Source of the DNA: Amycolatopsis nivea
Lineage (GTDB): Bacteria > Actinomycetota > Actinomycetes > Mycobacteriales > Pseudonocardiaceae
Direction: 5' to 3'
NCBI RefSeq assembly: GCF_004522235.1
Contig: NZ_SDLT01000029.1
Span: forward strand, 80,365-127,768
DNA: 47,404 nt
The position numbers were made by a program, and so were the translations under genes. This document shows, one piece after another, positions 23,376 to 32,044 of the stretch; the first letter of the stretch is position 1, and each line of letters opens with the position of its first letter. Under the pieces are notes generated by a model. That model did no database searches. It was not told where the DNA came from and worked only from the letters and a program-made list of their open reading frames with translations.

Positions 23376-25013
23376 TCACAGGGGGATGTTGCCGTGCTTC
23401 TTGGGCGGCAGCGATTCGCGCTTGGTGCGCAGCAGGCTCAGCGCCTTGGCGACGTGGCCGCGGGTGTGCGCGGGCACGATCACCGAGTCGACGTAGCCGC
23501 GTTCGGCCGCCGCGTACGGGTTAAGCAGCGTGTCCTCGTACTCCTGGATGAGGTCCGCGCGCAACGCGTCAACATCGCGACCCTCCGCCGCCGCGTTGGC
23601 CAGCGTCTTGCGGTGCACGATGTTCGCCGCGCCCTGCGCGCCCATCACCGCGACCTGCGCGGTGGGCCAGGCCAGGTTGACGTCCGCGCCGAGGTGCTTG
23701 GAGCCCATCACGTCGTACGCGCCGCCGTACGCCTTGCGCGTGATCACCGTGATCAGCGGGACAGTCGCCTCCGCGTACGCGTAGATCAGCTTCGCGCCGC
23801 GGCGGATGATGCCGTTCCACTCCTGGTCGGTGCCGGGAAGGAAGCCGGGAACGTCCACAAAGGTCAGCACCGGGATGTTGAACGCGTCGCAGGTCCGCAC
23901 GAACCGGGCGGCCTTCTCGGACGCGTCGATGTCGAGGCAGCCGGCGAACTGCGTCGGCTGGTTCGCCACGACGCCGACGCTCTGCCCGTCGACCCGGCCG
24001 AAGCCGACCAGGATGTTGGGCGCGAACAGCTCGTGCACCTCGAGGAATTCGCCGTCGTCGAGCACGCGGGTGACGACCTCGTGCATGTCGTACGGCGTGT
24101 TCGGCGAGTCCGGGATGAGCGTGTCGAGCTCGCGGTCGGTGTCGGTGACGTTCTCGAAGAAGCCGGCGGGCGGCTGGTTCGCGTCGAACTCCGGCGGCTC
24201 GGACAGGTTGTTCTGCGGCAGGTAGGAGAGCAGTTCCTTGACGTAGGCGATGGCGTCCTCGTCGTCGGAACCGAGGTAGTGCGCGACGCCCGACTTGGTG
24301 TTGTGCGTGCGCCCGCCGCCGAGTTCCTCGAAGGTGACGTCCTCGCCGGTCACCGTCTTCACGACGTCCGGTCCGGTGATGAACATCTGCGACGTCTCGT
24401 CCACCATCACGACGAAGTCGGTGAGCGCGGGGGAGTAGACGTGCCCGCCCGCGTTCGCGCCCATGATCAGCGAGATCTGCGGGATCACGCCGGAGGCCAT
24501 GGTGTTGCGGCGGAAGATCTCGCCGTACAGGCCGAGCGAGACGACGCCCTCCTGGATCCGCGCGCCGCCGCCCTCGTTGATGCCGATGATCGGGCGGCCG
24601 GTCTTGATCGCCAGGTCCATCACCTTGACGATCTTCTCGCCGTAGACCTCGCCGAGCGCGCCGCCGAACACCGTCACGTCCTGGCTGAACACGCACACCG
24701 GACGTCCGTCGACGGTGCCGTAGCCGGTGACGACGCCGTCGCCGTACGGGCGGTTCTTCTCCAGCCCGAAGTTCGTGGAGCGGTGCCGCGCCAGCTCGTC
24801 CAGCTCGACGAACGAGCCCTCGTCGAGCAGCAGATCGATCCGCTCGCGGGCGGTTTTCTTGCCCTTGGCGTGCTGTTTCTCGATCGCGCGCGCCGAACCG
24901 GCGTGCACGGCCTCGTCGTAGCGGCGGTAGAGATCCGCGAGCTTGCCGGCCGTCGTGTGGATGTCCGGTTCTCCCTCGGGCGGCGTCCCGAGCGGCTGCG
25001 TCGCACTGCTCAT
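23376..25013 (-). CDS. accD: Acyl-CoA carboxylase beta subunit (carboxyltransferase)
   Basis: Transfers the carboxyl group from biotin to propionyl-CoA and/or acetyl-CoA. 545 residues, the usual length for AccD5/PccB-type subunits. The N-terminal half has KGKKTARERIDLLLDEGSF and the oxyanion-hole region INEGGGARIQEGV; the C-terminal half has VDVPGFLPGTDQEW and the second oxyanion hole ITRKAYGGAYDVMGSK. ATG at 25013 is preceded at seven bases by TAAGCT, so the mRNA is probably leaderless, and the promoter overlaps the end of the upstream gene. The Asp at MGSK-1 region, typical of propionyl-CoA preference, is only indicative. Confidence 0.96.
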   Translation of the reverse strand: MSSATQPLGTPPEGEPDIHTTAGKLADLYRRYDEAVHAGSARAIEKQHAKGKKTARERIDLLLDEGSFVELDELARHRSTNFGLEKNRPYGDGVVTGYGTVDGRPVCVFSQDVTVFGGALGEVYGEKIVKVMDLAIKTGRPIIGINEGGGARIQEGVVSLGLYGEIFRRNTMASGVIPQISLIMGANAGGHVYSPALTDFVVMVDETSQMFITGPDVVKTVTGEDVTFEELGGGRTHNTKSGVAHYLGSDDEDAIAYVKELLSYLPQNNLSEPPEFDANQPPAGFFENVTDTDRELDTLIPDSPNTPYDMHEVVTRVLDDGEFLEVHELFAPNILVGFGRVDGQSVGVVANQPTQFAGCLDIDASEKAARFVRTCDAFNIPVLTFVDVPGFLPGTDQEWNGIIRRGAKLIYAYAEATVPLITVITRKAYGGAYDVMGSKHLGADVNLAWPTAQVAVMGAQGAANIVHRKTLANAAAEGRDVDALRADLIQEYEDTLLNPYAAAERGYVDSVIVPAHTRGHVAKALSLLRTKRESLPPKKHGNIPL

Positions 25014-25027
25014 GTGGCGGAGCTTAG

Positions 25028-26581
25028 CTACTGCGCGGTTGCCGCGCGTGTGGCGTAGGACTCCCTCCGCGCCGTGTCGCAGACGAGCACGCGGCCGTCG
25101 AGCGTGCCGACGACGAGCCGGTCCGGGGCTCGGGCGCTCAGCGAGAGCGGGACGACGGGATGGCCGTTGACCTGCAGGTGTTGCCGTCCGAGTTCGCGAC
25201 CGTCGGCGGCGTCGAGCGCGACGATCTCGCCGGAGTTGTCCGCGACGTAGACGGTGCACCCGATGGTGTCCATCGCGGTGACCTGGTGGTCGCCGGTGTG
25301 GACCCACTCGGCTTTTCCGCCGGGATAGGAGCGGCGGACGACGCAGGAGTTGCCCGGCAGGAGTCCGGCGCCGTGGTGGATCGCGGTCGCGTGGACGATC
25401 GAGCCGTCGACGAACACGCCGGGGCCGCCGAAAAGGTGCCTGCCTTGGGCCGCGTCCCATTCGAGGGGAAACAAGCGCTCGGTTCGCCGCCGCCGGGGAT
25501 TGAAGGCGACGACCCACTTGTCCTCGTGCGCTCGCGGGCCCATGCCTTGCAGGAACAGCAGCGCGGGTGCGCGGCGGATGTCGAAGAAGTGGTTGATCAG
25601 GTCGTAGCCACCGAGGTCGACGCGGCTTTCCGACGGCAGCACCTCAGTCGGCCCGGAGCGCGGACGGATGGCGAGCTGCCCGGTTTCGTCGGTGCTGAGC
25701 ACGGCGGGGTGGTCGAAGGTCCGGAGCGCTTCGGAGTATCCGTCGGCGAGCTGGACGCGTTCGATCGTCGAGCCGGAGCGGGTCCAGCCCGCCCACGAGT
25801 TGGTGAAGACGGCGGTGCTCTCGTCGGGGTCGACGTAAAGCTGGCAGCCGACGCCCGAGGTGGGCACGGACCATTCGCGTTCGCCGGTGGCCGACCAGCA
25901 CTCCACGGCGACATGCTCAAGGCCGGCGAGAATCCGTCCGTCGTTCAGTGCGGCGACTGCCCACACCTGTCGTCGGTGGTTTCCGCCGGCAACCGCGGCG
26001 AGCGGTTCGGCGGGTTCGGTCGCGGGACCGTCGACCTCCAGCGAACGGGCCTTCACGGCTCGCCAGTCCGGCACGGCGATGGCAACGGCCATCGTGGAGA
26101 AACCGCGCTCTTCTTCCTCGTTCTCGTCGAACACGGACACTTTCGCTTCGAGAGTCTGGCGATCGCGCCAGCGAAGTTCGGTGACCTCACGGCGTTCGCG
26201 CAGCAAGGAGGTCGCGCGGCCGGTTTCGAGGTCGAGGACTGTCAGCTCGCCTTCGTAGAAATAGCCGCCGTCGTACGACCCGGAGCCGATGGCCAGGATC
26301 GGCAGCTCCGGATGGAACGCCAAAGCGTTGACCGGCCAATGCAGGCGCACGAGGTGAACGCATTCGAGCGTGTCGGCGCGATAGACCCCGACGCGGTTCC
26401 AGGCGGTCGGCTCGGCCGAATCCGACACGCTGTGCCCGGCCCACAGCGGACGTCCCAGCGAACCCCCGACGGCCACATAACCCGTGCGGGAATCGGTCTC
26501 GGTCAGCCGCACCTCGCCGACTTCGGCGAATCGGCCGCGGCCGAGAACCTGCTGGACGGTCAGCATTTCGGAGTCGGTCAC
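25028..26581 (-). CDS. Beta-propeller-like protein, unknown function
   Basis: 517 residues with no signal peptide. Repeated blade-like segments can be seen: NALAFHPELPILAIGSGSYD, GELTVLDLETGRATSL, VWAVAALNDGRILAG, CTVYVADNSGEIVALDAADG and LVVGTLDGRVLVCD. They resemble WD40/PQQ-type blades, so a cytoplasmic propeller is likely. The role is unknown. GTG at 26581 has TAGGCT six bases upstream (leaderless). It ends 14 bases before the accD start on the same strand, but accD has its own -10 element. Confidence 0.75.
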   Translation of the reverse strand: MTDSEMLTVQQVLGRGRFAEVGEVRLTETDSRTGYVAVGGSLGRPLWAGHSVSDSAEPTAWNRVGVYRADTLECVHLVRLHWPVNALAFHPELPILAIGSGSYDGGYFYEGELTVLDLETGRATSLLRERREVTELRWRDRQTLEAKVSVFDENEEEERGFSTMAVAIAVPDWRAVKARSLEVDGPATEPAEPLAAVAGGNHRRQVWAVAALNDGRILAGLEHVAVECWSATGEREWSVPTSGVGCQLYVDPDESTAVFTNSWAGWTRSGSTIERVQLADGYSEALRTFDHPAVLSTDETGQLAIRPRSGPTEVLPSESRVDLGGYDLINHFFDIRRAPALLFLQGMGPRAHEDKWVVAFNPRRRRTERLFPLEWDAAQGRHLFGGPGVFVDGSIVHATAIHHGAGLLPGNSCVVRRSYPGGKAEWVHTGDHQVTAMDTIGCTVYVADNSGEIVALDAADGRELGRQHLQVNGHPVVPLSLSARAPDRLVVGTLDGRVLVCDTARRESYATRAATAQ

Positions 26582-26664
26582 CAGCGAAGCCTATGCCGGG
26601 CGTCAGTTGAATTTTCGGCGTCGAGCCGACCACTGCGGCCGCTGCCGGGCCTAGGGTGGGCAGG

Positions 26665-27483
26665 GTGCTGCTCGCCGACGCTTCGGTCCGCTCGCTCGGG
26701 CCTGCCGACCTGTCCGCTTGCCTCGACCTCGGAACCGATCGCGGGTGGCCGCGCGAGGAACGGAAATGGGCGATGCTGCTGGACGTCGGCCGCGGATTCG
26801 GCATTGACGCCCCGGATGGCGGTCTTGCCGCGGCGGCGGTGCTGACCCGGACCGGGCCGACCGCGTCAGTGTCGATGGTGGTCGTGGCGGAGCGGTTCGC
26901 GCGGCAGGGACTCGGTCGTCGGGTGATGGCGGAGGCGCTCGACGCGGCTGGTGACGCGGTGGTGTCCTTGCACACCACGGAAAACGCGCGTCCGCTGTAC
27001 GAATCGATGGGCTTCGAGTTCGACGGCGGCTGCAATGACCATCGCGGCCGCTTCGCTGACGACGGCGGTCCGACGTCGCGGCCGATCGGTCCGGCAGATG
27101 TGGCGCGAGTGTACGAATTGGACAGTGCTTCCCAAGGCTTCGCGCGGCGGGAGTTGTTGAACCGCATGCTGTTCGAGGCCGAGCACGTCCACGTGACCGA
27201 CGACGGTTACGCGCTCGGCACCGCGCAAGGCGGGGTGCTGGTGATCGGCCCGGTGGTGGCTGCGGACGAGGACCAGGCTCGTGCGCTGATCCGCGGCATC
27301 GCCCGCACCGCGTCGGGCGATCTCCGGCTGGCGGTGGACCACCGGTTTCCGGAGCTGTCGGCGTGGTGCGAAGCGCGCGGGCTGGCGGTGCACGGTCCCG
27401 CGCCACGGCTGGTGCTCCACGGAAAAGCGTTGCCGGGACCGGCCGAGGTGCGGTTTTCGCCGTACAACACCGCGCTCGGCTAG
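26665..27483 (+). CDS. Tandem GNAT-domain acetyltransferase
   Basis: 272 residues forming two GNAT-like halves. The first has the acetyl-CoA loop RFARQGLGRRVMAEAL (about residues 73-90) and NARPLYESMGFEF. The second, from about residue 135 (RPIGPADVARVYELD), is less conserved and lacks a clear Q/RxxGxG/A loop, so it is probably non-catalytic. GTG at 26665 follows TAGGGT by seven bases; the upstream GTG at 26656 would fall in the -10 element. It overlaps the convergent SRPBCC gene by four bases. The substrate is unknown. Confidence 0.85.
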   Translation: MLLADASVRSLGPADLSACLDLGTDRGWPREERKWAMLLDVGRGFGIDAPDGGLAAAAVLTRTGPTASVSMVVVAERFARQGLGRRVMAEALDAAGDAVVSLHTTENARPLYESMGFEFDGGCNDHRGRFADDGGPTSRPIGPADVARVYELDSASQGFARRELLNRMLFEAEHVHVTDDGYALGTAQGGVLVIGPVVAADEDQARALIRGIARTASGDLRLAVDHRFPELSAWCEARGLAVHGPAPRLVLHGKALPGPAEVRFSPYNTALG

Positions 27484-28355
27484 CTGTACCGCTTCCGAAC
27501 CTCGGCCTTCCGCTCGGCCGACCACGGCTCCAGTTCCACCTTGAACGTCCCGGCGAACAACGCGTTCAGCTGCTCATGCCGTGCGGTCAGCAGGTCCGGC
27601 AGTTGCTCCTTCAGCTCCGCCGGAACGGTCTGGGTCAGCTCCACCCGCACCCCGTCCAGCGGATCCGCTGTGACTTCCCACCGGACCTCCCCGGCCGGTT
27701 TCCCGTCGTGCAGCCACGTGTAGGCCAGCACCTCCGGCGACCGCGACTCCAGCACCTCCGCCCCGGCTTCCGGCTGGGGCAGCCGCTTCCAGACGTCCTC
27801 GGCAGGCGGCCAGACCAGGTCCCGGCGGAACCGAATCGTCCCGCCGTCCAGGACCTCGCCGTCCTCCAGGCCGAATTCCTCGAGGTAGTGCACCATCCGC
27901 GCGTGCCAGTCGGTCGGCATCTCCGGCGTCCGGCCGTCCAGCGTGGCTTCGAGGGAATCGAGGCAGGCGACCCAGCCGGTGACGTGCCGTCCCGCGCCGA
28001 GCAGGGCGATGTCGGGTTCGCCGCGGTTGAAGACGTGCGTGAAGGCGAGCTTGCTGCCCGTGCCGTCAGCCGATACCTCGATCCGGATCAGGTCCGAGTT
28101 CCAGGTGAACTCGAAGACCTCCGGAGGCTGGTAGCCGACGATCTCACCCTCGCTGACGTCCCCGGTTTCGGTGAAGGTGAACGTGATCTTCCCGCCCGGC
28201 GCCGGGGCGTCCGGCAGCGTGACCGCGGCGGGGAACCAGTGCGCCAGCTCTTCCGGCGAGGTGACCGCGCGCCACACCTTCTCCGGCGGATGCGCCAGGG
28301 TCCGTTCGAGGGTGACGCTCGGTCGTCCGCCAGGAGTGGTTCGCAGGATCGCCAT
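27480..28355 (-). CDS. Tandem SRPBCC (AHSA1-like) protein
   Basis: 291 residues with two START/AHSA1-type repeats. The first opens with VTLERTLAHPPEKVWRAVTS and PEELAHWFPA. The second, from about residue 163, opens with IRFRRDLVWPPAEDVWKRL. Single-domain homologues are usually encoded with an ArsR repressor, which is absent here. The ATG at 28355 abuts a perfect 10-bp dyad that also carries TATATA on this strand, so the promoter and a candidate operator lie directly against the start codon. The ligand is unknown. Confidence 0.85.
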   Translation of the reverse strand: MAILRTTPGGRPSVTLERTLAHPPEKVWRAVTSPEELAHWFPAAVTLPDAPAPGGKITFTFTETGDVSEGEIVGYQPPEVFEFTWNSDLIRIEVSADGTGSKLAFTHVFNRGEPDIALLGAGRHVTGWVACLDSLEATLDGRTPEMPTDWHARMVHYLEEFGLEDGEVLDGGTIRFRRDLVWPPAEDVWKRLPQPEAGAEVLESRSPEVLAYTWLHDGKPAGEVRWEVTADPLDGVRVELTQTVPAELKEQLPDLLTARHEQLNALFAGTFKVELEPWSAERKAEVRKRYS

Positions 28356-28356
28356 G

Positions 28357-28386
28357 CCCGTATATAACCACGGAGGTATATACGGG
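28357..28386. promoter_or_regulatory. Perfect dyad operator/promoter of the SRPBCC gene
   Basis: CCCGTATATA - 10 bases - TATATACGGG. The A+T-rich arms are exceptional for this genome. The dyad fills the 31-base gap between the quinone reductase stop and the SRPBCC start, and supplies a -10-like TATATA in both directions. Confidence 0.7.
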
Positions 28387-29088
28387 TCAAGCGGTCAGAT
28401 GCACGCCGTACCCCGTCTGACCTGGGGCGACTTCGGGAAGCAGGACGAGCCGCCGGTCGTAGTCGCCGCCGTCCTGCGTGCGGTACGGCAGCGGATCGGT
28501 CGTTTCCAGGGAGTGCAAACGTTTGCGCAGCTGCTCGACGACGCAGTCGAACTTCTCCGGTGTCATCCGGTTCGTGCCGGTCACCTTGAGCGCCGGCAGG
28601 ACCGTCATGCCGGTGTAGAAGAGCGTGGCGTGCTGGACGTTGAACAGCAGATCGTCCAGCGAACCATGCGCGCCGCGCGGGCCGAGGCTGTCCTCGTGCG
28701 CGCCGGCGGTGACGATGACCATCGCGCGTTTCCCGGCCAGGACGCCGTTGCCGTAGCGCAGGGTGTGGCCGGTTTCGTCGCGGTAGTCGTAGCCGTATCC
28801 CTGCACGAAAACGCGGTCGAACCAGCCCTTCAGGATGGCCGGGGTGTCCGCCCACCAGAGCGGGAACTGGACGACGACCGTGTCCGCCCAGTCGAGTTTT
28901 TCGTGCTCGATCCGGACGTCCTCGGGCACGGTCGCGATCTCGTCGACGATCGGGTTCCAGCGCATCGCGTAGAGATCGGACTCGCGCACGTCGTGGCCGA
29001 GGTCGCGCAGCGTCGTGACGCCTTCGTCGCGCAGCGCGCCGTTGAGCGAGGCGGGGTCGGGGTGGGCGTAGATCCACAAGACGTTCAT
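28387..29088 (-). CDS. NAD(P)H:quinone oxidoreductase-like flavoprotein
   Basis: 233 residues with a flavodoxin-like fold of the YwrO/KefF/DT-diaphorase group: N-terminal NVLWIYAHPDPASLNGAL for the FMN phosphate loop, then VVVQFPLWWADTPAILKGW and FDRVF, the family's core signature. It probably reduces quinones or other electrophiles by two electrons. ATG at 29088 is supported by family alignment; a longer in-frame extension runs into the promoter of the divergent GlxA-type regulator. Its divergent regulator is likely to control it. Confidence 0.9.
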   Translation of the reverse strand: MNVLWIYAHPDPASLNGALRDEGVTTLRDLGHDVRESDLYAMRWNPIVDEIATVPEDVRIEHEKLDWADTVVVQFPLWWADTPAILKGWFDRVFVQGYGYDYRDETGHTLRYGNGVLAGKRAMVIVTAGAHEDSLGPRGAHGSLDDLLFNVQHATLFYTGMTVLPALKVTGTNRMTPEKFDCVVEQLRKRLHSLETTDPLPYRTQDGGDYDRRLVLLPEVAPGQTGYGVHLTA

Positions 29089-29123
29089 GAGGCCAGGGTG
29101 CAACCGGCGAAACGGCCAAAACA

Positions 29124-29158
29124 GTGGCCCGATGGCCACCTTGTGCAAGAATCGGGCC
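29124..29158. promoter_or_regulatory. Candidate operator between quinone reductase and GlxA-type regulator
   Basis: GTGGCC-CGAT-GGCCAC (29124-29139) is a perfect 6-bp dyad. Overlapping it, GGCCCGAT (29126-29133) and ATCGGGCC (29151-29158) form an 8-bp inverted repeat with a 17-base centre that ends at the regulator's ATG. Confidence 0.5.
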
Positions 29159-30142
29159 ATGGCTGTTTTTCGGCATCCGGAGCGGCACAAGGTCGCCGTG
29201 CTGGTGCGGCACGGCATGCTCGTGATGGAACTCGGCATCGTCCACCGGCTGTTCGGCCAGGCCAGATCCGCGGACGGCGAGCGGTTGTACGAGGTCGTCA
29301 CCTGCACGCCGGAGCCCGGCGACATCCGCACCGATTCGGACTTCACCATCCCGGTCGCGCAGGGCCCGGAGGCCGTGGCCGAGGCGGACACGGTGATCGT
29401 TCCCGCGTCGTCGCTCGAGTACGAGCCCACCGGACGCCAGCTGACCCCGCAGCTCAAGCACGCGATGAGCCTGGTGTGCCCGGACAGCCGGATCGCCTCG
29501 ATCTGCACCGGCGCGTACGTGCTCGCCGCTATGGGCCTGCTCGACGGCCGCCGCGCGACCACGCACTGGCGTTCGGCGTGCGAGTTCCAGCTCGAATACC
29601 CGCGCGTGCAACTCGACCCGGACGTGCTCTACACGGAGGACGGCAACGTCTTCACCTCGGCGGGCGTCGCGTCCGGCATCGATCTCTGCCTGCACCTGAT
29701 CCGGCGTGATTTCGGCGCGGCGGTCGCCAACGAGGTCGCTCGCGGCACGGTCGTTTCGCCGCATCGCGAGGGCGGGCAGGCCCAGTTCATCCGCCGTCCG
29801 GTGCCGGAGCCGCGGTCGTCGTCCACCTCGGCCGCGCGGGCGTGGGCGCTGGAGCATCTCGACCAGCCGATCACGCTGCGCGACCTCGCGGTGCGCGAGT
29901 CGATGAGCACGCGGACGTTCACCCGGCGGTTCCGGGACGAGGTCGGGATGTCCGCGCTGCAGTGGCTGACCCAGCAGCGGGTGGAGCGTGCGCGGCAGTT
30001 GCTGGAGGAGTCGGAGCTGCCGGTCGACCGGGTCGCCGCGGCGTGCGGATTCGGGACGGCGGCGTCGCTGCGCCAGCACCTGCAGGCCGCGCTCGGGGTG
30101 TCGCCGAGCGCCTACCGGACCACCTTCCGGCGTCCGGCCTGA
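29159..30142 (+). CDS. GlxA-type AraC family regulator (DJ-1/PfpI + AraC HTH)
   Basis: 327 residues. An N-terminal DJ-1/PfpI-like domain (HKVAVLVRHGMLVMELGIVH; the cysteine elbow ASICTGAYVLAAMGLLDGR and ATTHW) is joined to a C-terminal AraC domain with two helix-turn-helix motifs (ITLRDLAVRESMSTRTFTRR and VDRVAAACGFGTAASLRQH). These regulators usually activate an adjacent catabolic or detoxification gene. It is divergent from the quinone reductase gene across 70 bases with overlapping dyads. ATG at 29159 is favoured because the upstream frame overlaps that gap. Confidence 0.92.
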   Translation: MAVFRHPERHKVAVLVRHGMLVMELGIVHRLFGQARSADGERLYEVVTCTPEPGDIRTDSDFTIPVAQGPEAVAEADTVIVPASSLEYEPTGRQLTPQLKHAMSLVCPDSRIASICTGAYVLAAMGLLDGRRATTHWRSACEFQLEYPRVQLDPDVLYTEDGNVFTSAGVASGIDLCLHLIRRDFGAAVANEVARGTVVSPHREGGQAQFIRRPVPEPRSSSTSAARAWALEHLDQPITLRDLAVRESMSTRTFTRRFRDEVGMSALQWLTQQRVERARQLLEESELPVDRVAAACGFGTAASLRQHLQAALGVSPSAYRTTFRRPA

Positions 30143-30148
30143 ACGCGG

Positions 30149-30187
30149 CGGTCCGTGGCAGCGCTGTTCGCGGGCTGCCACGGACCG
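30149..30187. terminator. Terminator hairpin after the GlxA-type regulator
   Basis: Perfect 14-bp stem CGGTCCGTGGCAGC / GCTGCCACGGACCG with an 11-base loop, six bases after the stop codon. It stands between convergent genes and could serve both. Confidence 0.8.
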
Positions 30188-30257
30188 ACCCCCAGCGGCA
30201 CTCATCCTCGCGAGCGGACCCGGGTGTTCGGTACCCCGGTGACCAGGTCTTACAGAA

Positions 30258-30272
30258 TCTGACACGTGTCAG
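30258..30272. promoter_or_regulatory. Palindrome TCTGACACGTGTCAG at the 3' end of the HTH/NBR1-Ig gene
   Basis: The 14-bp perfect palindrome CTGACACGTGTCAG spans the stop codon. It uses the same half-site (TCTGACA/TGTCAGA) as the dyad in front of the gene. Confidence 0.4.
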
Positions 30273-31096
30273 GAGACGACCGTCACCAGTACGTACACCG
30301 GACGGCGGGTGGAGAAGAACTCCTTGCCGTTCGCGTCGACCATCTTCCAGCCGATCCAGCAGCGCCCCGGCGCGGGCGAAGCGGTCAGCGGAACGCTCAC
30401 CATCACGTGATCGCCCGGCGGGGTGTCGCCGATGAGCACCCGGTCCGGGGTGCGGCAGCTTCCCGGGCTCGGCGGCAGGTCCATCCGCTGCAGGTAGCGC
30501 TGATGCCAGGCCACCGAGCCGGTGTTCTGCAGCTCCCATACCTTCTGGACGGTCTCGCCGACGTGGATCACGGTGCCGTCGGGCACTGTCACGTCGCCGA
30601 CGAACTTCGAGTTGTCGCCGGCGACGCGCGCACCGACGTCGACCAGGCTGCCGCTCTTCAGCTTCGGCACCACGATCGCGCCGACCGCGGCGACAAGCAC
30701 GACGACGGACGCGACCGCGGCCAGCGCGTACTTACGACGCCGCCGGGGCTTCTCCGGGACGGCCGGTTCCGCGCTGATCAGCACTGGCTCCGCCGCCGTT
30801 TTGACGATGTCGGCCTCGGTCGCTTCGACGACGGGAACCGCGGGCTCTGCGGGGACGCCCTTCAGCTCTTCCCAGCGTCGCCGCCACTGTTGTTCGTCCG
30901 CGTCGCACGCCCGGACGAACTCGCGCGTGGTGTCCCACGACGGGAACCGGGTGCCGCGGACCGCCTCGTGCAGCGTGGTGTGCGAGATCCGCCCGGAGCG
31001 GTCGGCCATCTTGCGGAACGACGGATTCCCGGCCCGCGCGCGCAGTGCGGCCAGTTCCGCGGAGAGCACCTCGGCGGCAGATTGCCCGTCGCCCAT
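30269..31096 (-). CDS. Membrane-tethered HTH protein with extracytoplasmic NBR1-Ig-like domain
   Basis: 275 residues in three parts. Residues 1-75 are an XRE/HTH_31-like helix-turn-helix (NPSFRKMADRSGRISHTTL, then TTREFVRACDADEQQWRRRW) as in many actinobacterial HTH proteins. Residues 118-145 are a basic stretch RRRRK and one transmembrane helix. Residues 160-275 match the bacterial NBR1-Ig-like (FW) domain: VWELQNTGSVAWHQRYLQRM, then CRTPDRVLIGDTPPGDHV and CWIGWKMVDANGKEF. Topology places the DNA-binding part inside and the Ig domain outside. GGGAG precedes the ATG at 31096. Function is unknown; a one-component membrane sensor is plausible. Confidence 0.85.
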   Translation of the reverse strand: MGDGQSAAEVLSAELAALRARAGNPSFRKMADRSGRISHTTLHEAVRGTRFPSWDTTREFVRACDADEQQWRRRWEELKGVPAEPAVPVVEATEADIVKTAAEPVLISAEPAVPEKPRRRRKYALAAVASVVVLVAAVGAIVVPKLKSGSLVDVGARVAGDNSKFVGDVTVPDGTVIHVGETVQKVWELQNTGSVAWHQRYLQRMDLPPSPGSCRTPDRVLIGDTPPGDHVMVSVPLTASPAPGRCWIGWKMVDANGKEFFSTRRPVYVLVTVVS

Positions 31097-31109
31097 CGCT
31101 CTCCCTGGT

Positions 31110-31140
31110 TGTCAGATCCGCTGGTCGGACCAGTCTGACA
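31110..31140. promoter_or_regulatory. Candidate autoregulatory operator of the HTH/NBR1-Ig gene
   Basis: Outer arms TGTCAGA (31110-31116) and TCTGACA (31134-31140) enclose a second dyad CTGGTC-G-GACCAG (31121-31133). It begins 13 bases upstream of the start codon. Confidence 0.55.
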
Positions 31141-31160
31141 TTCCAGTTCGGCACAGCTGG

Positions 31161-31206
31161 GCGCACCCCGGCCGCGGCCCCGGCGAGGCGGCCGCGACCG
31201 GTGCGC
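31161..31206 (-). terminator. GC-rich hairpin after the phosphoesterase gene
   Basis: Nested arms GCGCAC/GTGCGC and CGGCCGC/GCGGCCG form an interrupted long stem just beyond the phosphoesterase stop (31208). No T-run follows. Confidence 0.55.
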
Positions 31207-31207
31207 G

Positions 31208-32044
31208 TCACTGCCAGGCGTCGGTGATCGGCGTCTCACCAGCCGCGTTGCCGAGGCCGGGGAGACCGTTGGCGGCCTCCATGGTGCGCAGGACGGTGTA
31301 GTGGTTGATCGTCTCCGCGTAGTCGCCCTGCTTCACATGCGCGCCGGTGAACGACGTGTAGATCTGGTTGGTCGAGGTGCCTTCGTCCTCGTCGAACGTC
31401 ACGATCAGCAGGCTGTTGTGCGTCTTGGCCCACTGTGCGTAGCCGTCGAGGTTGTTCTTCAGCCAGGTGTCGCCGGTGCCGACCGAACAGTCGTGCATGT
31501 CGTTGCACATGTTCGGGGTCACGAACGCGACGCTGGGCAGCTGCGAGTAGTCCGTCGGGAGCCGGGAGTAGCGCAGGTTGCTCGACGCGGGCACGTTCGA
31601 GAAGTCGACCCAGCTGTTGTGCTTGCGCCGGTACTCGCCGGACGAGCAGCCGGTGTAGCCGTCGGACGGCATGGACTCCGAGTAGCCGGTGAAGGTCTTC
31701 CCCGCGCCGGCCAGCTGCGAACCGAGGTTGTCCTTCGCGCCGAGGTTCTGCGGGCAGGTGTCGTCGGTGACGCCCTGGGTGTCGCCCGAGAACAGTGCTA
31801 CGTAGTTCGGCTGGCTCGGGTGCGTGATCGCGTGGGAGTCGGTGAAGTTCGCGCCCTGCGCGGCGAGCGAGGCGAAGTACGGCGCGGTGGTCGAGTCGAT
31901 AGACGTCGACGATTCGTTCTCGAACATGACGAGCACGATGTGGTCGAAGGTGGGCACGGACGCTGCTGCTGAGGCGGGTTGGGCGGCGGTCGCCGCACCG
32001 AGAATCGCCGTCGCGACGGCGGCCACGATCCGCTTGCGGAACAC
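31208..32044 (-). CDS. Secreted phosphoesterase (acid phosphatase/phospholipase C-like family)
   Basis: 278 residues. A signal peptide (VFRKRIVAAVATAILGAATA, cut near ASA-AASVP at about residue 27) leads into a phosphoesterase domain: HIVLVMFENES at the N-terminus (metal-binding Glu/Asn), then SHAITHPSQPNYVALFSGDT and the C-terminal metal site VTFDEDEGTSTNQ. This is the AcpA/PlcC-related PF04185 superfamily, acting outside the cell on phosphomonoesters or phospholipids; which one is not certain. GGAGG precedes the GTG at 32044. The gene is monocistronic with a GC-rich hairpin downstream. Confidence 0.9.
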   Translation of the reverse strand: MFRKRIVAAVATAILGAATAAQPASAAASVPTFDHIVLVMFENESSTSIDSTTAPYFASLAAQGANFTDSHAITHPSQPNYVALFSGDTQGVTDDTCPQNLGAKDNLGSQLAGAGKTFTGYSESMPSDGYTGCSSGEYRRKHNSWVDFSNVPASSNLRYSRLPTDYSQLPSVAFVTPNMCNDMHDCSVGTGDTWLKNNLDGYAQWAKTHNSLLIVTFDEDEGTSTNQIYTSFTGAHVKQGDYAETINHYTVLRTMEAANGLPGLGNAAGETPITDAWQ

